NCBI GenBank assembly: GCA_001897375.1
Contig: MKSU01000026.1
Span: 16,175 to 80,174 of the forward strand
DNA length: 64,000 nucleotides
DNA from: Sphingomonas sp. 67-36
GTDB lineage: Bacteria; Pseudomonadota; Alphaproteobacteria; Sphingomonadales; Sphingomonadaceae
Reading direction: 5' to 3'
Both the position numbers and the translations under genes were made by a program. The notes beneath the pieces are model-generated. The model did not search any database and had not been told where the DNA came from. It saw nothing but the letters and a program-made list of their open reading frames with translations. Shown here one piece after another: positions 36,124 through 45,755 of this stretch (positions are counted from its first letter, which is position 1; the number at the start of each line of letters is the position of its first letter).

Positions 36124-37293
36124 GTGAGTCAAGAGCGGGTTCCCGATCGCGAGGCATTGGTCGCCGAGGCGCGGGCGCAGGCCGGGCTGGACGATTTCGG
36201 CGACACCTGGTTCTTAGCCAATATCGACGCGCTGGTGCCGTCGCTGAACGGGGAAGCCCAACTCAGCGCGGCGGGCGTGGCGGTGGCGCGGGGCATGATC
36301 GTCAACGGTCTCGTCAACCGCCTGCGCCATGTCGATCTGGTCAAGCGCCATCCCGAGATACTCGACGAGCAGGTCGAGGTGGCGGCGGTGGTGGTCGGCT
36401 TGCCGCGCACCGGCAGCACGATGCTCCACCGGATGCTCGCCGCCGCGCCGGGGATGACCGGCGTGCGCTGGTTCGAGGCGCAGAATTATGCCCCGTTTCC
36501 GGGCGAGGAGCGCGGGCATCCCGAGGCGCGGCGGCAGGCGGCGCAGGGACTGCTCGACTATATGGTCGCCAACATCCCGGACCTGATGTCGATCCATCCG
36601 ATGAGCCTCGACCAGCCGGACGAGGAACTCATCATCCTTGGCCAGCTCTATTCGAGCACGATGATCGAGGGGACGTATCATGTCCCCGGCTTCGCGCACT
36701 GGCTGACGGAACATGACCGCGCGCAATGCTATCGTGACCTGAAGCAGGTGCTGCAATCGCTGCAATGGCAGGACCCGTCGCGCAAGGGCGCGCGCTGGGT
36801 GCTCAAGACGCCGGGGCACCTGATGGCGCTCGATGCGGTGATCGAGGTTTTCCCCGAAGCCCGCATCGTCATGACGCACCGCGATCCGGTTGCCACGGTG
36901 CCGTCTTATTGCAGCATGGAATACAGCCTGTACCGCATGGTCTCCGACACGATCGACCGCGAGAGCGTCGCGCGTTTCTGGGTGCCGCGGCTGGCGCAAT
37001 TGCTCGATGGCTTCATGCGGGTGCGCGACGCGGTGGCCGGGCGCAATTTCATCGACGTGCGCTATCCCGATCTGCTCGCCGATCCGATCGGGCAGGGCGA
37101 GCGCGTGCTCGCCGCCGCCGGGGTGGCGGTGACGCCGGAAGTCCGCGCGGGCATGGCGCAATGGATCGAGCACAACCGGCGCGAGGATCGCGCGCCGCAC
37201 AGATATACGCTCGCGGATTTCGGGCTGGAGGAGGGCGAGGTCGCCCGGCCCTTCGCGACCTATCGCGCGCGGTTCATCGAACCGGGAGCCTGA
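36124..37293 (+). CDS. Sulfotransferase-family protein
   Basis: 389 residues from GTG 36124, with AAGGAGAGG seven bases before. The PAPS 5'-phosphosulfate loop is VVGLPRTGSTMLHRML (around 100) and the 3'-phosphate site is MTHRDPVATVPSYCS. The family transfers sulfate from PAPS to hydroxyl or amine groups; many bacterial members have no known acceptor. Its presence inside a catabolic block is odd, since it would conjugate rather than degrade. An in-frame ATG at 36106 is less well placed. Inverted-repeat site 6 lies 48 bases upstream. Confidence 0.88.
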   Translation: MSQERVPDREALVAEARAQAGLDDFGDTWFLANIDALVPSLNGEAQLSAAGVAVARGMIVNGLVNRLRHVDLVKRHPEILDEQVEVAAVVVGLPRTGSTMLHRMLAAAPGMTGVRWFEAQNYAPFPGEERGHPEARRQAAQGLLDYMVANIPDLMSIHPMSLDQPDEELIILGQLYSSTMIEGTYHVPGFAHWLTEHDRAQCYRDLKQVLQSLQWQDPSRKGARWVLKTPGHLMALDAVIEVFPEARIVMTHRDPVATVPSYCSMEYSLYRMVSDTIDRESVARFWVPRLAQLLDGFMRVRDAVAGRNFIDVRYPDLLADPIGQGERVLAAAGVAVTPEVRAGMAQWIEHNRREDRAPHRYTLADFGLEEGEVARPFATYRARFIEPGA

Positions 37294-37335
37294 GGCAGCC
37301 TCCATGCCTCTATTCGGCAGCCCGATGATCCTTCC

Positions 37336-38100
37336 TCACTGCGGCATCGGCGGGTAGCTGGCGAGGAAGCCGGCGTCGGCGATCATATACTGGCCGTTGA
37401 TCCCGCCCGAGCGCGGGCTGGCGAGGAACAGCGCCAGCTCGGCGATATGCTGCGGCGCCAGCATCCCGGCATAGGGCACGGTTTCGAGCGTATCCGCCGG
37501 GGCGATCGTGGGCACGCCTTCCACGCCCAGGATCGCGGTGGCGACGGGGCCGGGGCAGATCGCGTTGACGCGCGCGCCGCTGGCGGCAAAGGCTTGCGAT
37601 GCGGATCGCACCAGCCCGATCACCCCGTGCTTGGCCGCGCTATAGGCAGCGGCGACGCTCAGTCCGGTCACGCCGGAGGTCGATGCGGTGACGACCGCCG
37701 CGCCGCCGCGCGACAGCGCCGGCCGCACTGCCTTCAGCCCGAGATACGCACCCTTGAGATTGATCGCGACCATGCGGTCGAACGTCGCCTCGTCATGTTC
37801 CTCGAAGGAGAGCTGGGCGTAGGCGCCGGCGTTGAGATAGGCGGCGTCGAGCGCGCCGAACGTGTCGATCGCCGCGCGCACCATCGCCGCATTGTCGTCC
37901 GCGCGCGAAATGTCCGCCGCGACGCCGTGCGCCCGGGCGCCGCTCGCGCGGATCAGCTCGGCGACCGCTTCCGCGCCGTCGCGGTTCATGTCGACGACGA
38001 CCACCGCCGCGCCCTCCTGCGCGAAACGCTGCGCCGTGGCCGCCCCTATCCCTGACGCCGCGCCCGTGACCAGCGCGACCTTGCCTTCGAACATGCCCAT
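37336..38100 (-). CDS. Short-chain dehydrogenase/reductase
   Basis: 254 residues: TGAASGIGAA, LNAGAY in the NNAG position, TASTSGVTGL and catalytic YSAAK, then CPGPVATAIL. The C-terminal motif is MIADAGF instead of VDGG. VVDMNRDGA after the second strand suggests NAD. GAGAGG stands nine bases before ATG 38100; an in-frame ATG at 38109 lies too close to it. Same strand as the AraC gene upstream (135-base gap); probably its own unit. Confidence 0.91.
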   Translation of the reverse strand: MGMFEGKVALVTGAASGIGAATAQRFAQEGAAVVVVDMNRDGAEAVAELIRASGARAHGVAADISRADDNAAMVRAAIDTFGALDAAYLNAGAYAQLSFEEHDEATFDRMVAINLKGAYLGLKAVRPALSRGGAAVVTASTSGVTGLSVAAAYSAAKHGVIGLVRSASQAFAASGARVNAICPGPVATAILGVEGVPTIAPADTLETVPYAGMLAPQHIAELALFLASPRSGGINGQYMIADAGFLASYPPMPQ

Positions 38101-38235
38101 CGATGCCATCCTCTCGTTAGGAGCGGGAGCGTACCGTCGCCGCGCGCCGCGCACCTGCTCCAAATGGAGGAGACGGTGACGCTACGCGCGTGGAGTCTGG
38201 GCCTCTCCTCATCCTGCGCCCGGATAGCGCGGTCC

Positions 38236-39288
38236 TCAGTGCGCGGCGTCGAAATCCGCCAGACGCTGCCTGCGGAAGCGGAGTGGCGCGGTGCCGTTCC
38301 ATCGCTTGAAGGCGCGCGTGAAGCTCGCCGTTTCGGCATAGCCCAGCATCTCGCCGATCGCCTCGATCGACATGCCCTCGTGCATCAGCAGGAGCTTCTC
38401 GGCGCGCTGCCGGCGGCTCTGGTCGAGGATCAGGCTGAAGTTGAGGTTCTGCTCGGCGAGCCGGCGGTTCAGCGTGCGCTTCGACAGGCCGAGATGGCGC
38501 GCGGCCTCCTCGACGGACGGCGTCGGCCCCTTGGAGCCGCGCAGGAACTCGGCCAGCGCGCCGCCGATATCGCGCGCGAGCCGGCCGCGATTCACCTCCT
38601 GCCGGCACTGCTCGACATAGGTTTCGGCGGACATCGCATCGGCCATCGGCAGGCGGCGGCTCTCGGCGCCCTTGGCGAAGGTCCACATCGTCCGCTCGGC
38701 GCCGAATTCGACGCGACAGCCGTAATCGCGCCCGAACTCGTCCCACCCGGCCGGCTTCGGGATCGTCAGGCTGACGGATTCGAACGGGAAGGGGCCGGAT
38801 ATCATGCCGTCGTGCATCCGCCGCAGCGCGCCGAGATCGCGCACCAGGCAGAATTCGCGCAGGGATTCCGGCACGTTGCTCTCGTCGACGGTGAGGCCGC
38901 GAATCTTCCCCCCGTCGTCGCGGAGCGGGTGATAGCTCAGCAGCGAATAGGTGAGTTCCTGATAGGAGGTGGCGATCGTCACGGCGTCCGCCACCGTCTC
39001 GGCGGAGAGCAGCGCCAGCCCCCATGTGCCATAGGCCGTCAGGCAATAGCGGCTGCCCATCTCATACCATGCGCGCGCATCGCCGGCGGTCGCGTTCGCC
39101 ACGCTGGTCTGCAGGCGCCATTCGTCGCGGGCGTAGATCTTCGCGCCGGGGTGCTCGATCGCCAGCGCCTCGACGCGCGCGTCCTTGCAGATGTCGTTCC
39201 ACGAGACGTCGTGCCGCAGCAGCGAGTTTCGCATGATCCTCGCGCTTTGTGTCGGCAAGCGCACCGCGGAGAGCGATTGCGGTATCAT
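38236..39288 (-). CDS. AraC-family transcriptional regulator
   Basis: About 350 residues with the arabinose-binding-like N-terminal domain common in catabolic AraC proteins (YCLTAYGTWGLALLSAETVA) and a C-terminal double HTH (PSVEEAARHLGLSKRTLNRR, IEAIGEMLGYAETASFTRAF, KRWNGTAPLRFR). In-frame ATGs at 39297 and 39234 are alternatives and no clear ribosome-binding site decides. The frame stays open far upstream, but that is the antisense of the oxygenase gene. Divergent from the flavin monooxygenase at 39448, with an inverted repeat between, so it likely controls that gene. Confidence 0.88.
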   Translation of the reverse strand: MIPQSLSAVRLPTQSARIMRNSLLRHDVSWNDICKDARVEALAIEHPGAKIYARDEWRLQTSVANATAGDARAWYEMGSRYCLTAYGTWGLALLSAETVADAVTIATSYQELTYSLLSYHPLRDDGGKIRGLTVDESNVPESLREFCLVRDLGALRRMHDGMISGPFPFESVSLTIPKPAGWDEFGRDYGCRVEFGAERTMWTFAKGAESRRLPMADAMSAETYVEQCRQEVNRGRLARDIGGALAEFLRGSKGPTPSVEEAARHLGLSKRTLNRRLAEQNLNFSLILDQSRRQRAEKLLLMHEGMSIEAIGEMLGYAETASFTRAFKRWNGTAPLRFRRQRLADFDAAH

Positions 39289-39331
39289 TTCCACCATCCC
39301 GGCCCAGCGCCACGCAGACGAGCATGTTTGG

Positions 39332-39356
39332 CGCGCCATGTCAAAAATGTGGCGCG
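39332..39356. promoter_or_regulatory. Inverted repeat in AraC/monooxygenase intergenic region
   Basis: CGCGCCA (39332-39338) and TGGCGCG (39350-39356) are perfect inverted arms with an 11-bp spacer, between the divergent genes at 39288 and 39448. A candidate operator, or a chance GC-rich repeat. Confidence 0.4.
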
Positions 39357-39447
39357 ATTCGATCTTCCCTCCCGCGCGATCCGGCCCCATCTTTCGATGA
39401 TGAGGAGGGGTGGCGCAAGCTCGTCCCAAGGAGAGGCGGAAGGACAG

Positions 39448-40983
39448 ATGATGGTTGAAGCAACCGGATCGGCGCGCGCGGCGGCCCCGCATGTCGACGT
39501 GCTGATCATCGGCGCGGGCATTTCGGGCATCGGCTCGGCGTGGCATTTGCAGCACCAGTGCCCCGGCAAGAGCTATGTCATCCTCGAGATGAAGGACACG
39601 TTCGGCGGCACCTGGGAAACGCACAAATACCCCGGCGTCCGTTCCGATTCCGATCTCTACACTTTCGGCTATCGCTTCAAGCCATGGGTCGGCGCGCCCA
39701 TCGCGAGCGGGGCGGAGATCCTCAAATATCTCGGCGAGGTGATCGAGGAGAACGGCATCGGCGAGCATATCCGCTACGGCCACCGCATCGTCTCGTGCAA
39801 CTGGTCGAGCGAGGACGATCGCTGGACGGTCGAGGCGGTGCGCAAATCCGATGGCGCCAACGTCACCTTCACGGCGGGCTTCGTCTGGGGCTGCCAGGGC
39901 TATTACGACCATGAGAAGCCCTACGTCCCCGATTGGCCGGGGCTGGCGGACTATAACGGCCGGTTCGTCCATGCCCAGCTCTGGGACCCGGCGATCGACT
40001 ATGCCGGCAAACGCATCCTGGTGATCGGATCGGGCGCGACAGCAGCGACCGTCATCCCCGCCTTCGCCGAGAAAGCCGCGCATGTGACGATGCTCCAGCG
40101 TTCGCCGACCTATTTCTTCTGTAGCGAGAACAAGAACGAACTGGCCGACCGGCTGCGCGAGATCGGGGTGGACGAGCCGACGATCCATCGCGTCGTGCGC
40201 GCGCAGGTGATGTTCGATCAGGACCAACTCACCCGCCGCTGCCAGACCGAGCCGGACCAGGTGTTCGAGGATCTGAAGGAGCTGGTCCGCGCCTTCACCG
40301 GCAAGCCGGATTTCCAGTTCGAGCCGCATTTCACGCCGCGCTACCGCGTTTGGCAGCAGCGGCTGGCCTTCTGCCCGGACGGCGACATCTTCCGCGCGGC
40401 GGTATCGGGCAAGGTCACGGTCGTCACCGACACGATCGACCGCTTCACCGAAAAGGGCGTGCGGACGACGAGCGGCGAGGAGATCGAGGCGGACATCATC
40501 GTCGCGGCGACCGGCTTCAACCTGTCGGTGATGGGCGGCATCCCGTTCGAGGTGGACGGCAAGCGCGTCGACTGGTCCGAGACCGTCACCTATCGCGGCA
40601 TGATGATGACCGGCGTGCCCAATTTCGTGTGGGTGATGGGCTATTTCCGCGCAAGCTGGACGTTGCGCGTCGACATGATGGGCGATTTCGTCTGCGCCCT
40701 GCTCAACCACATGGACGAGATCGGCGCGAAGAAGGTTGAGGTCGCGCTGCGGCCGGAGGATCGCGGCATGGCGATCCTGCCGTGGATCGAGGCGGACAAT
40801 TTCAATCCCGGCTATCTGATGCGCGGGATCAATGCGATGCCGCGTCGCGGCGACAAGCCCGAATGGCGGCACAATCAGGATTATTGGGCAGAGAAGGACG
40901 CCTTCCCCCACATCGACCTGAACGATGCGGCTTTCCTCTATGACGGCGCGCCCGCGCCGCGCGAGGCGGTCGCCGCCGAATAG
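39448..40983 (+). CDS. Flavin-containing monooxygenase, Baeyer-Villiger type
   Basis: 511 residues. FAD motif GAGISG (22-27), GGTWETHKYPGVRSD, the Baeyer-Villiger fingerprint YNGRFVHAQLWD at 169-180 (Tyr replaces the usual Phe; His175 and Trp179 kept), the NADPH motif VIGSGATAAT and a C-terminal ATG motif (VAATGFN). It would insert oxygen next to a ketone with NADPH and O2, as in steroid or terpene ketone breakdown. The first of two adjacent ATGs follows GGAAGGACAG. Single gene divergent from the AraC regulator; convergent with egtD, three bases away. Confidence 0.92.
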   Translation: MMVEATGSARAAAPHVDVLIIGAGISGIGSAWHLQHQCPGKSYVILEMKDTFGGTWETHKYPGVRSDSDLYTFGYRFKPWVGAPIASGAEILKYLGEVIEENGIGEHIRYGHRIVSCNWSSEDDRWTVEAVRKSDGANVTFTAGFVWGCQGYYDHEKPYVPDWPGLADYNGRFVHAQLWDPAIDYAGKRILVIGSGATAATVIPAFAEKAAHVTMLQRSPTYFFCSENKNELADRLREIGVDEPTIHRVVRAQVMFDQDQLTRRCQTEPDQVFEDLKELVRAFTGKPDFQFEPHFTPRYRVWQQRLAFCPDGDIFRAAVSGKVTVVTDTIDRFTEKGVRTTSGEEIEADIIVAATGFNLSVMGGIPFEVDGKRVDWSETVTYRGMMMTGVPNFVWVMGYFRASWTLRVDMMGDFVCALLNHMDEIGAKKVEVALRPEDRGMAILPWIEADNFNPGYLMRGINAMPRRGDKPEWRHNQDYWAEKDAFPHIDLNDAAFLYDGAPAPREAVAAE

Positions 40984-40986
40984 GTG

Positions 40987-41967
40987 TCACGGCGCCGGCC
41001 GCGGGGGCTGGGCTTCCGCGAGATGGACGGCGAACAGATCGTCGGGGTCCGTCCATTCCGCGACCGGCGTCCAGCCGCCAGCACGCAGCAGCAGCCGCGC
41101 ATCGCGCGAGCCGTATTTGTGGCTGTTCTCCGTGTGGATCGCTTCGCCTCGCGTCATGGTGAAGGGGCGGCCGGCGACGGTGAAGGCGATGTCATGCGCT
41201 GCTTCCAGGTGCATCTCGATGCGCGCGCGATCGGCGTTCCAGATCGCGCGGTGGCGGAAAGCCTCGACCGGGATGCTGCCCTGCAACTCGCGATTGATGC
41301 GCTCCAGCAGGTTGAGGTTGAACGCGGCGGTGACGCCGGCCGCATCGTCATAGGCGCGCTCCAGCGTCGCGCGGTCCTTGATCCGGTCCATCCCGATCAG
41401 CAGCATCGCGCCCTCGCCGAGCGACTGGCGCATCATGCGCAACAGGTCGACGGCGGCGAAGGGGACGAGGTTGCCGATCGTCGATCCGGGGAAGAAGCCC
41501 AGCCTCGGCCGGTCGCGCACCATCGGCGGCAGCGCGACTGGCCCGGTGAAGTCCGCCGCGAGCGGATGGATCGGCAGATCGGGAAAGCGCCGCGCCAGCG
41601 CGTCGGCGGATTCGCGCAGGAAATCGGCCGATATGTCGATCGGCACATAGGCGGAGGCCGAGACGGCTTCGAGGAGGATCGGCGTCTTGCCCGACGAGCC
41701 CGATCCGAATTCGATCACCGCGCGCCCGTCGCCGACGAGATGCGCGACCTCGCCGCTGATCGTGCGGAGCAGCGCGGTTTCGGTGCGTGTCGGATAATAT
41801 TCGGGGAGCCGCGTGATCTCCTCGAACAGCACCGATCCGCGCCGGTCGTAGAACCAGCGCGCGGGGATGGCGCGCGGGCGGCGGGTCAGCCCGGCGATCA
41901 CATCGGCGCGGAACGCCGGATCGGCGGCGGTCGGCGCCGGAACGAGATCGTCGTCGCGCTTCAGCAT
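40987..41967 (-). CDS. egtD: L-histidine N-alpha-methyltransferase EgtD
   Basis: 326 residues of the EgtD family: RWFYDRRGSVLFEEITRLPEYYPTRTE (positions about 37-63, family hallmark), the SAM site VIEFGSGSSGKT, VPIDIS, and FFPGSTIGNL. It makes hercynine (trimethylhistidine) from histidine and three S-adenosylmethionine. The ATG shares one base with the egtB stop (TGATG). With EgtB it completes the C-S bond-forming part of ergothioneine synthesis; no egtC, egtA or egtE is adjacent, as in other two-gene loci. Confidence 0.95.
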   Translation of the reverse strand: MLKRDDDLVPAPTAADPAFRADVIAGLTRRPRAIPARWFYDRRGSVLFEEITRLPEYYPTRTETALLRTISGEVAHLVGDGRAVIEFGSGSSGKTPILLEAVSASAYVPIDISADFLRESADALARRFPDLPIHPLAADFTGPVALPPMVRDRPRLGFFPGSTIGNLVPFAAVDLLRMMRQSLGEGAMLLIGMDRIKDRATLERAYDDAAGVTAAFNLNLLERINRELQGSIPVEAFRHRAIWNADRARIEMHLEAAHDIAFTVAGRPFTMTRGEAIHTENSHKYGSRDARLLLRAGGWTPVAEWTDPDDLFAVHLAEAQPPRPAP

Positions 41968-43238
41968 CACCGGTCGCCCGCCAGCCGGACGCCGGTGAAC
42001 TGCCAGCGCTGGTGCGGGTAGAAGAAATTGCGGTAGCTCGCCCGGACATGCCCGCGCGGCGTGGCGCACGATCCGCCGCGCAGCACGAACTGCCCGGACA
42101 TGAACTTGCCGTTATATTCGCCGACCGCGCCGGCGGCGGGCCTGAAGCCGGGATAGGGGCGATAGGCGCTGCCGGTCCATTCCCACACGTCGCCGAAAAA
42201 GGCCGGGCCGGCGGACGGGCGCGGCTCGACCGGCCCCGGCGCATCGAGCAGGTTGCCGCCGTGCGGATCGTGCCGGCACGCGGCGGTTTCCCATTCCGCC
42301 TCGGTCGGCAGCCGCGCGCCGGCCCAGCTCGCATAGGCGTCGGCCTCGTAGAAGCTGACGTGCGTCACCGGCGCCGCGAGATCGAGCGGCCGTCGCCCGT
42401 CCAGCCCGAAGCGCGTCCAAATCCCGTCGCTGCGCTCCCAATAGAGCGGCGCGGCGATCCCCTCCCGCCTGACCCACGACCAGCCGTCCGACAGCCAGTG
42501 CGCCGGCGTTTCATAGCCGCCGTCGGCGATGAAATCGGCCCATTCCCCGTTGGTGACGGGACGGTCGGCGATCGCGTGCGGCGCGAGCAAGGTGCGGTGG
42601 CGCGGGCCTTCGCAATCGAAGGCGAAACCATCGCCGTCATGTCCGATCCACGCCTCGCCGCCGGGATGCTCGATCCAGCCGGCGGGGGCGGGCAGCACGG
42701 CGGGGCGGCGGTGGCTCGATGGCCATAGCGCCGGCTCGATCGGATTTTCGGAGAACAGGTGGAGGATATCGGTCAGCAGCAGTTCCTGATGCTGCTCCTC
42801 ATGCTGGCACCCCAGCCGCACCAGGTCCTGCGCCTTCGGGGGCAGATCGGGCAGCGCGTCGAGCACCGCCGCGTCGATCGCCGTGCGATAGGCGCGTATC
42901 GCGTCGAGTGTCGGGCGCGTCAGCATCCCGCGTCGCGCGCGCTGGTGGCGTCGCCCCTCGGCCTCATAATAGCTGTTGAACAGGAACGGGAAGCGATCGT
43001 CGTACAGCCGATGGCCGGGGACGAAATCGCGCAGCACGAATGTTTCGAAGAACCATGTCGTATGGGCGAGATGCCATTTCGCGGGCGAGGCATCGTCCAT
43101 CGACTGGACGGTGGCGTCGGCATCGGACAGCGGCTCCGCGAGCGCGGCGGTCAGCGCGCGCACCGCCGCATAGCGTTCGGCGAGCGACGGCGCGTCGTGC
43201 GCGACACGGCTTTCCCTTGCGCTGCTTTCGATCGTCAT
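41967..43238 (-). CDS. egtB: Ergothioneine synthase EgtB (sulfoxide synthase)
   Basis: 423 residues. The DinB-like N-terminal domain has the iron ligands H59 (HLAHTTWF), H146 and H150 in HEEQHQE (the HxxxHxE motif). The C-terminal FGE-like domain has [24 protein letters not shown] and LRGGSC. It joins hercynine to a cysteine-containing thiol with O2. Whether it uses cysteine or gamma-glutamylcysteine cannot be read directly; the lack of egtA/egtC nearby hints at cysteine. First gene of the egtBD operon. Confidence 0.96.
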   Translation of the reverse strand: MTIESSARESRVAHDAPSLAERYAAVRALTAALAEPLSDADATVQSMDDASPAKWHLAHTTWFFETFVLRDFVPGHRLYDDRFPFLFNSYYEAEGRRHQRARRGMLTRPTLDAIRAYRTAIDAAVLDALPDLPPKAQDLVRLGCQHEEQHQELLLTDILHLFSENPIEPALWPSSHRRPAVLPAPAGWIEHPGGEAWIGHDGDGFAFDCEGPRHRTLLAPHAIADRPVTNGEWADFIADGGYETPAHWLSDGWSWVRREGIAAPLYWERSDGIWTRFGLDGRRPLDLAAPVTHVSFYEADAYASWAGARLPTEAEWETAACRHDPHGGNLLDAPGPVEPRPSAGPAFFGDVWEWTGSAYRPYPGFRPAAGAVGEYNGKFMSGQFVLRGGSCATPRGHVRASYRNFFYPHQRWQFTGVRLAGDR

Positions 43239-43312
43239 GGCGTCAACCCCCGGCCGGATCAGGACTGGATATTATCGAGAACGCGGCGGGGACCCGATTT
43301 GTTCACTCGCGG

Positions 43313-45754
43313 CTATACGTCGGGAAGATGCTGCGCCGCGACGCACCAGTCGCGCAGATCCCGACCCCGCGCGCGCTCCACGAGGCGGGCGGCGTCGGCG
43401 ATGGTGAAGGGGCGGGCGTTCTCCAGCGTCTCCAGTTCGCGCCAGGTGATCGGTGCGGCGACGCTGGCGATCTCCCGCGCGCGGGCGGAATAGGGGAGGA
43501 CGGCGGTCGCGCCGCGCTCGTTGCGCAGCCAGTCGAGGAAGATGCGGCCGCGCCGCTCCGCCTTGCGCATGTTGGCGGTGAAGCGTTTGGGATGTGCCTC
43601 CGCCACCGCACGGGCGAAGCGGCTGGCGAAGTCCTTCACGGTCGGCCAGTCGGCGGTGGCGTCGAGCGGCACGATGACGTGGACGCCCTTGCCGCCGGTC
43701 GCCATCGGGAAGCTCGCCAACCCCATCTCGCCGAGCAGGTCGCGAAGCTGCACCGCCGCGCGGCGCACTTCGGCGAAGTCCAGCCCCTCCTCGGGATCGA
43801 GATCGAACACCATCCGGTCGGGATGCTCGACATCGCTCGCCTTCGCGCCCCACCCGTGGAACTCGATCGTGTTCATCTGCACGCAGGTGAGCAGCCCCGC
43901 GCCGTGATTGACGACGATATAATCCTCCACGTCGCCGTCCTTCTCGCGGATCGGGACGTGATCCACCTTGTCGCCGAACGCGCCGGAATCGTGCTTCTGG
44001 AAGAAGCATTGCTTCGCCCGTCCCTGCGGGCAGCGCACGAGGCTGACCGGGCGGCCCGCCAGCCATTGCAGCATCGGCTCGGCGAGGCGGGCGTAATAGG
44101 CCGCGAGATCGCCCTTGGTGGCGCCGGTGCCGGGATAGATCACGCGGTCCGGGTGGGTGATGGTCACGCCGAACGGCGTGTCGCCGGGCGGATCGTCGTC
44201 CGGGGCAGGGGCGGGGCTTTCGGGCACGACCTCGCGCGCCTCCTTGTCCTCGCGCAGCCCGAGGAAGCTGGCGTGGCGGATGACGTGATCGGCGGTGAAC
44301 TCGGCGAAGGCCACCTCCGCCACCAGCACCGGCTCCGCCCATTTCACGCCGCGCGCGGCGGCGCGCGGCACGTCGGTGGGCGCGGTCTTGCGGGCGAGCG
44401 GCTTGAGCTTCGCCAGCAGCATCTCGCGCGTGTCGGCGTCGAAGCCGGTGCCGACACGCCCGGCATAACGCAGCGTCCCGCCTTCGTAGAGGCCGAGCGC
44501 GAGGCTGCGCAGGTCGCGCCCCGGCCGGTCGCTCTCGATATGGCCGATGATGACGAATTCCTGCCGCCGGGTGCACTTCACCTTCAGCCAGTCGCGCGTG
44601 CGCGTGCCGCGATAGGGCGCGGCGGCGCGCTTCGAGACGACGCCCTCATATCCCTCGCGGCATAGCCGGGCGAACAATTCCTCCCCGCCGGAGGAGAGGT
44701 GCTCGGCATAATGGATCTGCGGGCGGGCGCCCGCGAGCAGCGCGGCGAGCCGCTCCTTGCGCTCGGCATTGCCGAGCTTCGTCAGGTCCTCGCCGTCCTG
44801 CTCCAGCAGGTCGAAGGCGAAATAATGCAGCTCGCCGCCGTGCTTCAGCGCGTTTTGCAGCGCGGAGAAGCTCGGTCGCCCTTCGCCATCGAACGCCACC
44901 ACCTCGCCGTCGATCAGCGCGGCGCCGATGCCGAGTTTGGCGAAGGCCGCGACGATCGGCGCGAACCGGTCCGACCAGTCGAGCCCATGCCGCGTATAGG
45001 CGCGCGCCTCCGCGCCGGAGACGGCGATCAGCGCGCGATAGCCGTCATATTTCACCTCGTGCAGCCAGCCCGATCCGGCGGGCACGTGATCGACCAGCGT
45101 GGCGAGCTGCACATCGCGGAACGCGGGCAGGCTGCCCTTGCGGCTCTTGCCCTTCTTCTCCGGGGGAGAGCCTTTCCCCTCCGCGATCTCGACCATCGTC
45201 CGGCCGCTGGAAACGCTGGTCAGCGCCTTGTCGACCAGATCGCCCGACGCACCGGCATAGGCATCCTCCACCTTGCGGAGCAGCCAGTTCTCGTGGCGCT
45301 CGCCCGGCTTGCCCTTCATCCGCACCAGCAGCCATTCGCCCTTCATCCGCTGGCCATGGAGGATGAAATGGAGGTGGCCCTGCTTGATCGTCTTCGCCGG
45401 GTCCTTGCCGCCGACCGGCTCCCATGTTCCCTCGTCCCACAGCATGACGGTGCCGCCGCCATATTCGCCCTTGGGGATCGTGCCCTCGAACCGGGCATAG
45501 GACATGGGATGGTCCTCGGTGCGCACCGCGAGGCGCTTGTCCTCGGGATCGAGGCTCGGCCCGCGCGTCACCGCCCAGCTCTTGAGCACGCCGTCCATCT
45601 CCAGCCGGAAATCCCAGTGGAGCCGCGTGGCGTCGTGCTTCTGGACGATGAAGAGGTTGCCGCCCTGCGCCGCGCGCACTCCCTTCGGCTCGCGCGTCTT
45701 CGAGAAGTCGCGCTTGCGGTTGTATGTTTCGAGCGGATCGTTGCGCGTTGCCAT
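43313..45754 (-). CDS. ligD: Multifunctional end-joining DNA ligase LigD
   Basis: 813 residues with domain order phosphoesterase - ligase - polymerase. The PE domain has H40/H46 (QKHDATRLHWDFRLE) and H82; the ligase domain has the nucleotidyl Lys235 (EVKYDGYR) and EGVVSKR; the polymerase domain starts around 550 (VIYPGTGATKGDLAAYYARL). The order is that of Pseudomonas LigD, not the mycobacterial one. It repairs double-strand breaks together with Ku, whose gene ends one base before the ligD start. No operator-like element is seen between them. Confidence 0.96.
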   Translation of the reverse strand: MATRNDPLETYNRKRDFSKTREPKGVRAAQGGNLFIVQKHDATRLHWDFRLEMDGVLKSWAVTRGPSLDPEDKRLAVRTEDHPMSYARFEGTIPKGEYGGGTVMLWDEGTWEPVGGKDPAKTIKQGHLHFILHGQRMKGEWLLVRMKGKPGERHENWLLRKVEDAYAGASGDLVDKALTSVSSGRTMVEIAEGKGSPPEKKGKSRKGSLPAFRDVQLATLVDHVPAGSGWLHEVKYDGYRALIAVSGAEARAYTRHGLDWSDRFAPIVAAFAKLGIGAALIDGEVVAFDGEGRPSFSALQNALKHGGELHYFAFDLLEQDGEDLTKLGNAERKERLAALLAGARPQIHYAEHLSSGGEELFARLCREGYEGVVSKRAAAPYRGTRTRDWLKVKCTRRQEFVIIGHIESDRPGRDLRSLALGLYEGGTLRYAGRVGTGFDADTREMLLAKLKPLARKTAPTDVPRAAARGVKWAEPVLVAEVAFAEFTADHVIRHASFLGLREDKEAREVVPESPAPAPDDDPPGDTPFGVTITHPDRVIYPGTGATKGDLAAYYARLAEPMLQWLAGRPVSLVRCPQGRAKQCFFQKHDSGAFGDKVDHVPIREKDGDVEDYIVVNHGAGLLTCVQMNTIEFHGWGAKASDVEHPDRMVFDLDPEEGLDFAEVRRAAVQLRDLLGEMGLASFPMATGGKGVHVIVPLDATADWPTVKDFASRFARAVAEAHPKRFTANMRKAERRGRIFLDWLRNERGATAVLPYSARAREIASVAAPITWRELETLENARPFTIADAARLVERARGRDLRDWCVAAQHLPDV

Positions 45755-45755
45755 G

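Noticed and set aside
39332-39356. A further copy of the 24-bp-spaced operator near the AraC gene
   Set aside because: Arms are CGCGCCA/TGGCGCG with different spacing; no TTGCGTA/TACGCAA pair at 24 bp was found in 39289-39447.
38236-40911. An 891-codon frame that would fuse a long N-terminal region to the AraC regulator
   Set aside because: Only the last roughly 350 codons look like protein; the upstream part is antisense to the monooxygenase gene.
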